From NCBI GenBank assembly GCA_002423075.1, contig DIUS01000023.1, positions 1 through 6,743 of the forward strand: a stretch of DNA of 6,743 nucleotides, in the 5' to 3' direction. Position numbers and translations under genes: made by a program. Under the pieces are notes generated by a model that saw only the letters and a list, made by a program, of their open reading frames with translations, had not been told where the DNA came from and did not search any database. This document shows positions 1-5,242 of the stretch, in pieces; position 1 is the first letter of the stretch, and each line of letters starts with the position of its first letter. Source of the DNA: Microbacteriaceae bacterium UBA6152 (GTDB lineage Bacteria; Actinomycetota; Actinomycetes; Actinomycetales; Microbacteriaceae).

Positions 1-2
1 TG

Positions 3-86
3 CTCATCATGGAGTCGCGGCGTCGCGCGCGTGGCGTGCCGCTGACGACTCGACCGATCAGGATCGTCGAGGCTGAGTCGCCCTGA
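3..86 (+). CDS. Possible C-terminal tail of an unidentified gene entering from the left
   Basis: From the window edge, the frame beginning at base 3 stays open for 27 codons and ends in TGA at 84-86. Its residues are arginine-rich and end in IRIVEAESP. The other two plus frames also stay open for some distance (stops at 43-45 and 74-76), so openness alone proves little in DNA this rich in GC. Mostly G/C third positions fit real coding. I do not recognise a family; the tail of a regulator or enzyme is possible but unsupported. It would converge with the toxin gene whose stop is at 106-108. Confidence 0.22.
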   Translation, partial: LIMESRRRARGVPLTTRPIRIVEAESP

Positions 87-105
87 GTCTCGTGCGCGTT
101 TCAGG

Positions 106-423
106 TCACTTGTCGACGCGCCGATTCCAGTAGCCCGGGCGGCGTCGCTCGTGCGCCACAGCGACAACCACGATCGTGTCGTCGTGCACGAAGTAGACGA
201 TCCGGTAAGGAAAGCGTGCAACTCGACGGCTACGGACGACTGATGATTGTGGGTGGCTAGTGAGTTCGGGCCAGGCGACAGGATTCCAGACGATGTCGTC
301 AACTGCGTGAGCAACCTCGGCTTCGAACTGCTCGCCCAGTCCCGTTTGTTGGTGCTCATAGAAGCGAACGGCTTCAAGAAACTCTCTGACTGCCTCCGGA
401 TGCAGCTGTGCGCGCCGGGTCAC
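106..423 (-). CDS. RelE/ParE-superfamily toxin of a type II toxin-antitoxin system
   Basis: This complete 105-residue protein has the size and pattern of RelE/ParE-superfamily toxins. An N-terminal helical part has the family-typical PEA.REF.EA..FYE (9-23) and GLGEQF (28-33). A central stretch PVAWPEL (48-54) leads into the beta-rich core, where ARFPYRIVYFV (69-79) and VVAVAHERRRPGYW (86-99) are the conserved strands and basic C-terminal motif. Family members inhibit either translation (RelE branch, mRNA cleavage) or DNA gyrase (ParE branch). The sequence alone does not decide which, though RFPYRIVY and HERRRPGYW are common in proteins annotated as ParE-like. The start is GTG at 421-423, overlapping the antitoxin's TGA (420-422), so translation is probably coupled. 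The toxin looks intact, with no stop or frameshift. Third positions are less G/C-biased than in the pxp genes, which fits horizontal acquisition. Confidence 0.9.
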   Translation of the reverse strand: MTRRAQLHPEAVREFLEAVRFYEHQQTGLGEQFEAEVAHAVDDIVWNPVAWPELTSHPQSSVVRSRRVARFPYRIVYFVHDDTIVVVAVAHERRRPGYWNRRVDK

Positions 424-593
424 CCACGCACTTCGTCGAGAACCGCGCGAGCCTTCGTGCGCGTTGTCTCGAAGGGTTCCAACTCAACTGCTCCGGTGAG
501 TACCGCTTCGATTCGGAGGCCGATCTCAGTGTTCCAGGCAGCGTCAACGTCGGCCTGGCTGGTCGTAGACACCTCGTCTGCCCGTGAGCGCAT
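420..593 (-). CDS. Short addiction-module antitoxin (Unstab_antitox-like), cognate to the adjacent toxin
   Basis: I translated this small gene by hand: 57 residues from ATG at 591-593 to TGA at 420-422. Residues 15-42 (DVDAAW, then EI at 23-24, a basic/hydrophobic helix, G34 and VELEPFE at 36-42) match the conserved C-terminal half of the 'putative addiction module component' family (Pfam Unstab_antitox), in which a W..EI helix and a GEVE-like turn precede a toxin-binding tail. That family usually has about 70-80 residues with an N-terminal helix of the type ALxLPxEERxxLAxxLLxSL. That part is absent here, and an in-frame TAG lies at 603-605. I found no remnant of it in the other minus frames upstream. 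The position just before a ParE/RelE toxin, with a 3-base stop/start overlap, is typical. Either the gene is a short leaderless antitoxin or an N-terminally truncated relic. A GTG at 570-572 is a less likely start. Confidence 0.72.
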   Translation of the reverse strand: MRSRADEVSTTSQADVDAAWNTEIGLRIEAVLTGAVELEPFETTRTKARAVLDEVRG

Positions 594-599
594 GGCGCG

Positions 600-605
600 A
601 TTCTA
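600..605 (-). promoter_or_regulatory. Candidate leaderless -10 box for the toxin-antitoxin pair
   Basis: Read on the minus strand, TAGAAT is followed by exactly six bases (CGCGCC) and then the antitoxin ATG. TANNNT six to seven bases before the initiating A is the actinobacterial leaderless arrangement. It also explains the poor Shine-Dalgarno sequence. The TAG that closes the antitoxin frame upstream is part of this box. No convincing -35 is visible. Confidence 0.5.
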
Positions 606-612
606 CGGCCTA

Positions 613-630
613 CCTCTGACGAAGCAGAGG
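613..630. promoter_or_regulatory. Perfect inverted repeat, candidate operator of the toxin-antitoxin promoter
   Basis: CCTCTG (613-618) and CAGAGG (625-630) are exact reverse complements separated by six bases. The repeat lies 8-25 bp upstream of the TAGAAT box at 600-605, so it spans the -35 region of the candidate antitoxin promoter. Toxin-antitoxin complexes of this type often repress their own promoter through such palindromes. That this one is bound is inference. Confidence 0.35.
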
Positions 631-697
631 AGTGTGGCAATCTGTGCAAGAACGCCGTCCAGTCGAAACTTGTGGTGCCCTCAGCACGTACCCCTTG

Positions 698-703
698 TAT
701 GGT
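698..703 (+). promoter_or_regulatory. Candidate leaderless -10 box reading rightward
   Basis: TATGGT is followed by six bases (GCACTC) and then ATG at 710-712, the same geometry as at 600-605 and 6621-6626. It would drive the small ORF at 710-793 and the membrane-protein gene behind it. The hexamers at the expected -35 distance do not resemble TTGACA. Confidence 0.35.
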
Positions 704-720
704 GCACTCATGTCGAGTGC
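704..720. repeat. Perfect inverted repeat across a start codon
   Basis: GCACTC (704-709) and GAGTGC (715-720) are exact reverse complements with a five-base spacer, ATGTC. The spacer holds the ATG of the candidate 27-codon ORF, and the left arm fills the gap between the TATGGT box and that ATG. It could be an operator or an mRNA hairpin sequestering the start, or chance. Confidence 0.3.
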
Positions 721-793
721 TGGACGTGAACGGGACCACGTGTGCCCCTGGCGCCACACTCTTGACCTCGCGCCCGTGCGCGACGGGCGGTGA
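710..793 (+). CDS. Candidate 27-residue leaderless ORF coupled to the next gene
   Basis: ATG at 710-712 opens a 27-codon frame ending in TGA at 791-793, which overlaps the GTG (790-792) of the membrane-protein gene in a GTGA junction. The peptide begins MSSAGRERDHVC, is rich in Arg and Asp, and has one Cys (residue 12) and a CPW-type segment at 12-14. There is no hydrophobic segment, so it is not a signal or membrane peptide. Support comes from the TATGGT box six bases upstream and from the exact hand-off to the next start, which otherwise has only a weak ribosome-binding site. I do not recognise a family. It may be a leader peptide whose translation delivers ribosomes to the downstream gene, or a chance frame. 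Confidence 0.33.
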   Translation: MSSAGRERDHVCPWRHTLDLAPVRDGR

Positions 794-1353
794 GTATGCG
801 GAAGGGCAGCCCGCGTTCTGAACTACTCGGATTCGCTGTTCTGGGGCTCGCCGCCGTTCCGATCTTCGCCATTGATCCTTCGTGGCTGAGCGAACGGGGT
901 GGCGTCCCCTGGGGTGGCAACACATGGTTGTGGTTTCTGGGCCTCTTCGGAGTCGGCGTCATCGGATGGATCATCTATCGACGGATCATCGCACCTCGTC
1001 CAAGCTGGCTGTTGACGGAGTTGGCGAGGAGCCCGGGCGCTCGTGCCGTTCTTGTCCTTGAGGGAACTGAACGCCCAGGTTTCACGTGCGTGGTCATTCC
1101 GGACACCCACGCTCTTGTCCTGTCACTACCCGGCGAGCCAGATCGAACGATCGCGTGGTCGACGATCAACCGCATCGCGAGTCGACGAGAGCCCTTGGGT
1201 CCCTTAGCGATCGTCGATGTGACGACAGAGTCAAGAGAGCTTGATCTTTCGTTCTCCCTGTTGGAGCGCGACGCCGTATCCATGGCATCCGCTGAGAAGA
1301 CCGTCGCATTCATCAGCGCACTCCAAGAGGCTCACGCTTACGGCGTCACGTAA
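790..1353 (+). CDS. Hypothetical membrane protein, two transmembrane helices plus a cytoplasmic beta-rich domain
   Basis: The protein has 187 residues and no family I can name with confidence. Two hydrophobic segments are clear, at about 12-28 and 46-63. The loop between them (29-45) holds three Trp or Gly-rich turns. A basic YRRII follows helix 2, so by the positive-inside rule both the short N-terminus (RK at 4-5) and the long C-terminal part face the cytoplasm. Residues about 85-180 alternate short hydrophobic strands with turns and end in an amphipathic helix (AEKTVAFISAL). That layout resembles bacterial PH-like domains attached to two helices, which is inference only. The start is ambiguous: GTG at 790-792 overlaps the stop of the small upstream ORF, while ATG at 796-798 would remove two residues. 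Codon third positions are more mixed than in glyA or pxpA. The gene runs away from the toxin-antitoxin pair and stops about 75 bp before the glyA promoter. Confidence 0.8.
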   Translation: MSMRKGSPRSELLGFAVLGLAAVPIFAIDPSWLSERGGVPWGGNTWLWFLGLFGVGVIGWIIYRRIIAPRPSWLLTELARSPGARAVLVLEGTERPGFTCVVIPDTHALVLSLPGEPDRTIAWSTINRIASRREPLGPLAIVDVTTESRELDLSFSLLERDAVSMASAEKTVAFISALQEAHAYGVT

Positions 1354-1428
1354 TAGCTAGACGCGGACTCGAGTGCGAGCAGAGCATCCTGAACCACCAT
1401 CTCAGCCACGTCCCCTGAACACACGCGG

Positions 1429-1434
1429 TAGACT
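1429..1434 (+). promoter_or_regulatory. Candidate -10 box of the glyA-folD operon
   Basis: TAGACT fits TANNNT and would place transcription start near 1441. That is the first base of the riboswitch P1 helix, so the aptamer would form the very 5' end of the mRNA. The -35 region (about 1405-1411) does not resemble a strong consensus. Confidence 0.42.
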
Positions 1435-1436
1435 GA

Positions 1437-1513
1437 CCCCGTCGCGACTGGCGTTCAGATGGGTCACCATCAGGAAGCGACCGACACGGTGAGGGGCCGT
1501 ACGCCTGGGCCCC
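1437..1513 (+). promoter_or_regulatory. ZTP/ZMP (pfl) riboswitch aptamer upstream of glyA-folD
   Basis: This RNA senses ZMP and ZTP, the purine intermediate and its triphosphate that build up when 10-formyl-tetrahydrofolate runs short, and it raises expression of one-carbon genes. Conserved parts are visible in order. P1 pairs GTCGC (1441-1445) with GCGAC (1477-1481). The internal-loop strand GACTGGCG (1446-1453) follows. P2 pairs GATGG (1458-1462) with CCATC (1467-1471) around GTCA. The return strand AGGAAGCG (1472-1479) matches the conserved purine-rich side. The second domain is a stem GGGGCC (1493-1498) with GGCCCC (1508-1513) around the hallmark CCG..CGCCTGGGC signature (1497-1510). The genomic setting, 49 bp ahead of glyA, is classical for pfl RNAs. 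No U-tract terminator follows, so translational control is the likelier mode. Exact outer boundaries are uncertain by a few bases. Confidence 0.92.
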
Positions 1514-1550
1514 ACAGCAGACCCACGCCGGCTGCGCCCGGCAAACCTTG

Positions 1551-1556
1551 AAGGAG
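1551..1556 (+). promoter_or_regulatory. Strong Shine-Dalgarno that fixes the glyA GTG start
   Basis: AAGGAG lies five bases before GTG at 1562-1564, so the start is well supported although it is not ATG. The following CCCCC spacer is available for pairing with upstream G-runs of the riboswitch. Confidence 0.85.
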
Positions 1557-1561
1557 CCCCC

Positions 1562-2839
1562 GTGTCTGACCGCTTGCCCAGTTCATTCAACGATGCCCTC
1601 ATCGACGTTGACCCCGAGATCGCCGCGGTGATCGAGCAAGAGCTCGGTCGCCAGCGCGGCACGCTCGAGATGATCGCGAGCGAGAACTTCGTGCCCCGCG
1701 CGGTTCTCGAAGCGCAGGGTTCGGTGCTCACCAATAAGTACGCCGAGGGCTACCCCGGCAAGCGCTACTACGGTGGCTGCGAGTTCGTCGACATCGCCGA
1801 GAACCTCGCGATCGACCGCGCCAAGAGCCTCTTCGGCGCCGACTTCGCCAACGTGCAGCCCCACTCGGGCGCCACCGCCAACGCTGCGGTGCTGCACGCG
1901 ATCGCCACGAAGGGCGACACCATTCTCGGCCTCGAGCTCGCGCACGGCGGTCACCTCACGCACGGCATGAAGCTCAACTTCTCGGGCCGCCTCTACAACG
2001 CGGTGAGCTACGGCGTTGACCCCGAGACGATGCTCATCGACATGGATGCTGTGCGCGCCGCCGCGCTCGAACACAAGCCGACCGTCATCATCGCCGGCTG
2101 GTCGGCCTACCCGCGTCAGCTCGACTTCGCAGCTTTCCGCGCCATCGCCGATGAGGTCGGCGCCAAACTGTGGGTCGACATGGCCCACTTCGCCGGGCTC
2201 GTCGCCGCTGGCCTGCACCCCAACCCGCTGCCCTACGCCGACGTCGTGAGCTCGACCGTGCACAAGACCCTCGCTGGTCCGCGTTCGGGCGTCATTCTCA
2301 GCAACAACGAAGAGCTGTTCAAGAAGCTCAACTCGGCTGTCTTCCCCGGTCAGCAGGGCGGGCCGCTCATGCACGTCATCGCTGCGAAGGCTGTGGCGTT
2401 CAAGCTCGCTGCCGAACCCGAGTTCGTCGAGCGTCAAGAGCGCACTCTGCGGGGTGCGAGCATCCTCGCCGATCGCCTGACCTCAGTCGACGCGCGCGCG
2501 GCCGGCATTGACGTGCTGACGGGCGGCACCGACGTGCACCTCGCCCTCGTCGACTTGCGCACGAGCGAGATCGATGGCCAGCAGGCCGAAGACGTGCTGC
2601 ACGAAGTTGGCATCACCGTCAACCGCAACTCAGTGCCCTTCGACCCGCGCCCGCCCATGGTCACGAGCGGTGTGCGCATCGGCACCCCGGCGCTCGCGAC
2701 GCGCGGTTTCGGCGACGAAGAGTTCACCGAAGTCGCCGACATCATCGCGCACTCGCTCATGCCGAAGCCCGACATCGCGGGTCTGCGCTCGCGCGTGACG
2801 GCGCTCGCCGACGCCTTTCCCCTCTACCCGGGCCTGTGA
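1562..2839 (+). CDS. glyA: Serine hydroxymethyltransferase
   Basis: GlyA is a cytosolic PLP enzyme that converts serine and tetrahydrofolate to glycine and 5,10-methylene-THF, the main entry of one-carbon units. The 425-residue length is normal for bacteria. The N-terminal part has IASENF (38-43) and YAEGYPGKRYYGG (60-72), the substrate and cofactor region. VDMAHFAG contains the PLP-binding D206 and H209. STVHKTLAGPRSG carries the Schiff-base lysine K235. FPGQQGGP follows. The C-terminal domain ends with the usual MVTSGVRIGTPA and GF-type motifs. All key residues are present and there is no frameshift. The GTG start is fixed by AAGGAG at 1551-1556. The gene is controlled by the ZTP riboswitch immediately upstream and overlaps folD by 4 bp (GTGA), so the two are co-transcribed and probably translationally coupled. 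Confidence 0.98.
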   Translation: MSDRLPSSFNDALIDVDPEIAAVIEQELGRQRGTLEMIASENFVPRAVLEAQGSVLTNKYAEGYPGKRYYGGCEFVDIAENLAIDRAKSLFGADFANVQPHSGATANAAVLHAIATKGDTILGLELAHGGHLTHGMKLNFSGRLYNAVSYGVDPETMLIDMDAVRAAALEHKPTVIIAGWSAYPRQLDFAAFRAIADEVGAKLWVDMAHFAGLVAAGLHPNPLPYADVVSSTVHKTLAGPRSGVILSNNEELFKKLNSAVFPGQQGGPLMHVIAAKAVAFKLAAEPEFVERQERTLRGASILADRLTSVDARAAGIDVLTGGTDVHLALVDLRTSEIDGQQAEDVLHEVGITVNRNSVPFDPRPPMVTSGVRIGTPALATRGFGDEEFTEVADIIAHSLMPKPDIAGLRSRVTALADAFPLYPGL

Positions 2840-3735
2840 GCGTGAGCGCCTCGAACGTGGCGCAGAAACTCGATGGCTCGGCGACTGCCGCCGCCATCAA
2901 GGCTGAACTGCGCGATCGAGTGGATGCCCTGCGCGAGCGCGGCGTCGTGCCAGGCCTCGCGACCGTGCTCGTCGGCGACGACCCCGGCTCGCAGTGGTAC
3001 GTCGCGGGCAAGCACCGCGACTGCGCCGAGGTCGGCATCGCGTCGATCCGCCGCGACCTGCCTGATAACACCACGCAGGCCGAGCTCGAATCCGTCATCG
3101 ACGAGTTGAACGCTGACCCTGCGGTGACGGGGTTCATCGTGCAGCTACCCCTGCCGAAGCACCTCGACACCGACGCGATTCTCGAGCGCGTGCATCCCGA
3201 CAAAGATGCTGACGGGCTGCACCCGACCAACCTCGGCCGGCTCGTGCTGCGCGTCGACCGCCCGATCGACACTCCGTTGCCGTGCACGCCGCGCGGCATC
3301 ATCGAACTCGTCGAGCGCCACGGGCTCTCGTGGGCGGGTAAAGACGTGGTCGTCATCGGCCGTGGTGTCACTGTCGGGCGTGCGATCGGCTCTTTGCTCA
3401 CGCGCCGCGAGTACAACGCGACCGTCACTCTGACCCACACGGGCACTCGTGATCTCGGCGAACACCTGCGACGGGCCGACATCATCGTCGCCGCAGCGGG
3501 AGTGCCCGGCATCGTGAGTGCGGCCAACGTCAAGCCCGGCGCAATCGTGCTCGACGTCGGAGTCTCGCGCATCGTCGACCCCGACACGGGCGTCTCGCGC
3601 ATCGCGGGCGATGTAGCCGACGACGTTGCGACGGTGGCGTCGTGGATCTCGCCGAACCCCGGCGGCGTCGGCCCCATGACTCGCGCGTTGCTGCTCGCGA
3701 ACGTCGTCGAAACCGCGGAGCGCGCCGTCCGCTAG
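2836..3735 (+). CDS. folD: Bifunctional methylene-THF dehydrogenase / methenyl-THF cyclohydrolase
   Basis: FolD oxidises 5,10-methylene-THF with NAD(P)+ and hydrolyses the product to 10-formyl-THF, using the output of GlyA next door. The protein has 299 residues. The catalytic N-terminal domain shows DDPGSQWYVAGK with Y55 and catalytic K59, then VQLPLP (102-107) and DKDADGLHP (122-130). PCTPRGI (149-155) follows. The Rossmann part has VVIGRGVTVGR (172-182), HTGTRDL and DVADDV, and ends with the family signature SPNPGGVGPMTRALLLANVVE. The VVIGRGVTVG form, in place of the VVVGRSxxVG of many bacteria, is typical of actinobacterial FolD. The GTG start at 2836 lies inside the glyA stop region (GTGA). 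A second GTG at 2842 would give a protein two residues shorter. No good Shine-Dalgarno is seen, consistent with coupling to glyA. No terminator with a U-run follows. Confidence 0.97.
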   Translation: MSVSASNVAQKLDGSATAAAIKAELRDRVDALRERGVVPGLATVLVGDDPGSQWYVAGKHRDCAEVGIASIRRDLPDNTTQAELESVIDELNADPAVTGFIVQLPLPKHLDTDAILERVHPDKDADGLHPTNLGRLVLRVDRPIDTPLPCTPRGIIELVERHGLSWAGKDVVVIGRGVTVGRAIGSLLTRREYNATVTLTHTGTRDLGEHLRRADIIVAAAGVPGIVSAANVKPGAIVLDVGVSRIVDPDTGVSRIAGDVADDVATVASWISPNPGGVGPMTRALLLANVVETAERAVR

Positions 3736-3793
3736 ACCGTTGCGCGATGCGGCCGGTACCCCGGAGACATGGAGTTGTAAGCAGTCGATCGTC

Positions 3794-4365
3794 TCGCGCC
3801 CGAGGCTGAGCCCGGCGGGGATGCCCGTCTCAAGCATCCTCGAGTCGGCCGAAGCGCCCCTGCTCGAGCTCGAACGTCGACTCGAAGCGGCAGCGGCGGC
3901 GCTCGTCACTGCCGACGGCACGTCGGAGTTCGCGCAATCAGCCGCGGCGGACGCCTATGCCGCCGCGCTTGACGAGGCCGAGCGGGTCGAGCTGTGGAGC
4001 CGTCACGCGCGCCGCGACGCTCTGCTCGACGCGTTCGGGGTCGCAAGTATCCCGCTGTCAACGCCGCTCGGCAGCATCTCGGGCGGCCAGCGCGGCCGGC
4101 TCGCGCTCGCGGCTCTGCTGCTGAGCCGCCCCGATGCACTCGTGCTCGACGAGCCGAGCAATCACCTCGACGAGGTCGCGACCGAACTCGTCGACCCCTG
4201 CTCGACGAGCCGACGAATCACCTGTCGCTGCGGCTCGCGACCGAGCTCGAAGACGCGCTCGGCACGCATCCCGGCGCCGTCGTCGTCGCGAGCCACGACC
4301 GCTGGCTGCGGCGTCGCTGGTCGGATGCTGAGCTCGCGCTGGGCGCGGTCAGCGATGCCCGGTGA
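3794..4365 (+). pseudogene. Degraded ABC-F family ATPase (missing Walker A, internal deletion and frameshift)
   Basis: Two frames carry pieces of one ABC-F protein, the duplicated-ATPase family that acts on ribosomes and includes antibiotic-resistance and translation factors. In the first frame, about 3794-4198, a helical stretch (PLLELERRLEAAAAAL) leads to the ABC signature SGGQ (4079-4090), then LSRPDALVLDEPSNHLDE, the signature-to-Walker-B part of the first cassette. From about 4196 the match continues in another frame: LLDEPTNHLSLRLATELED, then GAVVVASHDRWLRRRW with the switch histidine, the Walker-B-to-H-loop part usual in a second cassette, ending in TGA at 4363-4365. No P-loop GxxGxGKS precedes the fragment. 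Roughly 190 codons remain of a protein normally above 500, so ATPase function is lost. Bases 3736-3793, between folD and the fragment, hold no recognisable gene. The end overlaps pxpC by 17 bp, tail to tail. Confidence 0.77.
4143..4257 (+). repeat. Imperfect tandem copy of a Walker B segment, 56-bp spacing
   Basis: The 15 bases TGCTCGACGAGCCGA occur at 4143-4157 and again at 4199-4213. Both copies continue with AATCACCT and, further on, TCGCGACCGA then CTCG. The encoded segments are DEPSNHL..VATELVD and DEPTNHL..LATELED, with a 3-base difference in between. The 56-bp offset is not a multiple of three, which causes the frame change in the ABC-F relic. Confidence 0.6.
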
Positions 4366-5242
4366 CGAGGCGCAGGCGCACCGGCTGGCCGGGGCGCAGC
4401 TGGGCGAGCCGGTCGAGCGAAGCCTCGACGACGACCGCGATGACGGGGTAGCCGCCCGTCACGGGATGATCCGGCCCGAGCACTGTCGGGGCCCCGTCCG
4501 GCGAGACCTGGATGCTCCCGCGCAGCATCCCTTCGCTCGCCAGTTCGACGCCCACGCGGTCGGGCACCCGGTCGAGCGCGGGCCCCTCGAGGCGCACTCC
4601 CGTGCGGTCGCTGCGGGCCGAGGTTGTCCACTCGGTCGTCGTGAGCAGTCGGTGGGACTCGGCGTCGAACCAGTCGTGGCGGGGCCCGGGGCGCACCCCG
4701 AGCTCGACGACGCCGTCGGCAGGGGGATCCACCGGCACGAGGTCGGCCACCGGCACGGGCGTGCCGGGCTCGGGGCCGAGCGCCAGCACATCGCCCGCGC
4801 GCAGCGGCTCCGGCCCGAGGCCGGCGAGCGTGTCGCGCGAGCGCGAGCCGAGCACCGCGGGCACGGCGAGCCCGCCGCGCAGGGCCACTGTCGACCGCAG
4901 GCCGTGCGCGACGGGGCCGAGGTACAGCTCGGCATCAGCATCCGTTCGCATGGCCGTGTGGGGCTCGACGACGCGGCGCACCCCGCCGGTCACGATCACG
5001 GCGTCACTCCACGCGCCGGTCACGGCGAACCACGTGCCGGCGGACAGCGCCAGCCGCAAGCCGCCGAGCAGGCACTCGATCGCCGCGGCGTGCTCGTCAT
5101 TGCCGACCAGCCGGTTCGCGAGCCGGTGGGCTGCACGATCGAACGCGCCCGAGGCGCTCACGCCGAGCGCCGCGAGGCCCGGGCGCCCGAGGTCGTGCAC
5201 GAGCGCGAGTCGCCCGGGGTCGACGACCCGCACGGCGGTCAC
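4349..5242 (-). CDS. pxpC: 5-oxoprolinase subunit C (KipA / biotin-dependent carboxyltransferase family)
   Basis: PxpC is one of three subunits of the bacterial ATP-dependent 5-oxoprolinase that opens 5-oxo-L-proline (pyroglutamate) to glutamate. Older names for the family are KipA, allophanate hydrolase subunit 2 and urea amidolyase-related. The 297-residue chain is of normal length. The N-terminal signature is clear: VHDLGRPGLAALGV (15-28), SGAFD (31-35), ANRLVGN (42-48) and AAIE (53-56). The C-terminal part has the family pattern GPDHPVTGGYPVIAVV followed by a beta strand PGQPVRLRLV close to the end. I chose GTG at 5240-5242 because it overlaps the pxpB stop (5239-5241) in a GTGA junction, with similarity starting at once (VRVVDPGRLALV). 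Longer in-frame extensions upstream run antisense to nothing conserved and through pxpB. The stop (4349-4351) lies within the convergent ABC-F relic. Confidence 0.95.
   Translation of the reverse strand: MTAVRVVDPGRLALVHDLGRPGLAALGVSASGAFDRAAHRLANRLVGNDEHAAAIECLLGGLRLALSAGTWFAVTGAWSDAVIVTGGVRRVVEPHTAMRTDADAELYLGPVAHGLRSTVALRGGLAVPAVLGSRSRDTLAGLGPEPLRAGDVLALGPEPGTPVPVADLVPVDPPADGVVELGVRPGPRHDWFDAESHRLLTTTEWTTSARSDRTGVRLEGPALDRVPDRVGVELASEGMLRGSIQVSPDGAPTVLGPDHPVTGGYPVIAVVVEASLDRLAQLRPGQPVRLRLVTGHR

Noticed and set aside
247..729. A 160-codon plus-strand frame opposite the toxin
   Set aside because: It lies antisense to the recognised toxin and antitoxin, with no domain, and ends arbitrarily in the intergenic region.
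374..925. A 183-codon minus-strand frame across the toxin-antitoxin control region
   Set aside because: It overlaps the antitoxin and toxin in a different frame and the membrane-protein gene on the other strand, and shows no motif or coherent composition.
1527..1542. Hairpin GCCGG/CCGGC between riboswitch and glyA as a terminator
   Set aside because: The 5-bp stem is followed by AAACC and the Shine-Dalgarno, not a U-tract. It may still be part of a translational switch.
1583..2437. A 284-codon minus-strand frame inside glyA
   Set aside because: It is the antisense shadow of glyA codons in high-GC DNA; all conserved residues belong to the plus strand.
3753..3764. Hairpin CCGG-TACC-CCGG after folD as a terminator
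   Set aside because: The stem is only 4 bp and no U-run follows, so it does not meet the pattern of an intrinsic terminator.
2757..3921. Long minus-strand frames across folD and its downstream gap (2757-3677 and 3145-3921)
   Set aside because: Ser/Arg/Thr-rich or Asp/Arg-rich translations with no motif, opposite a complete folD with all catalytic motifs.
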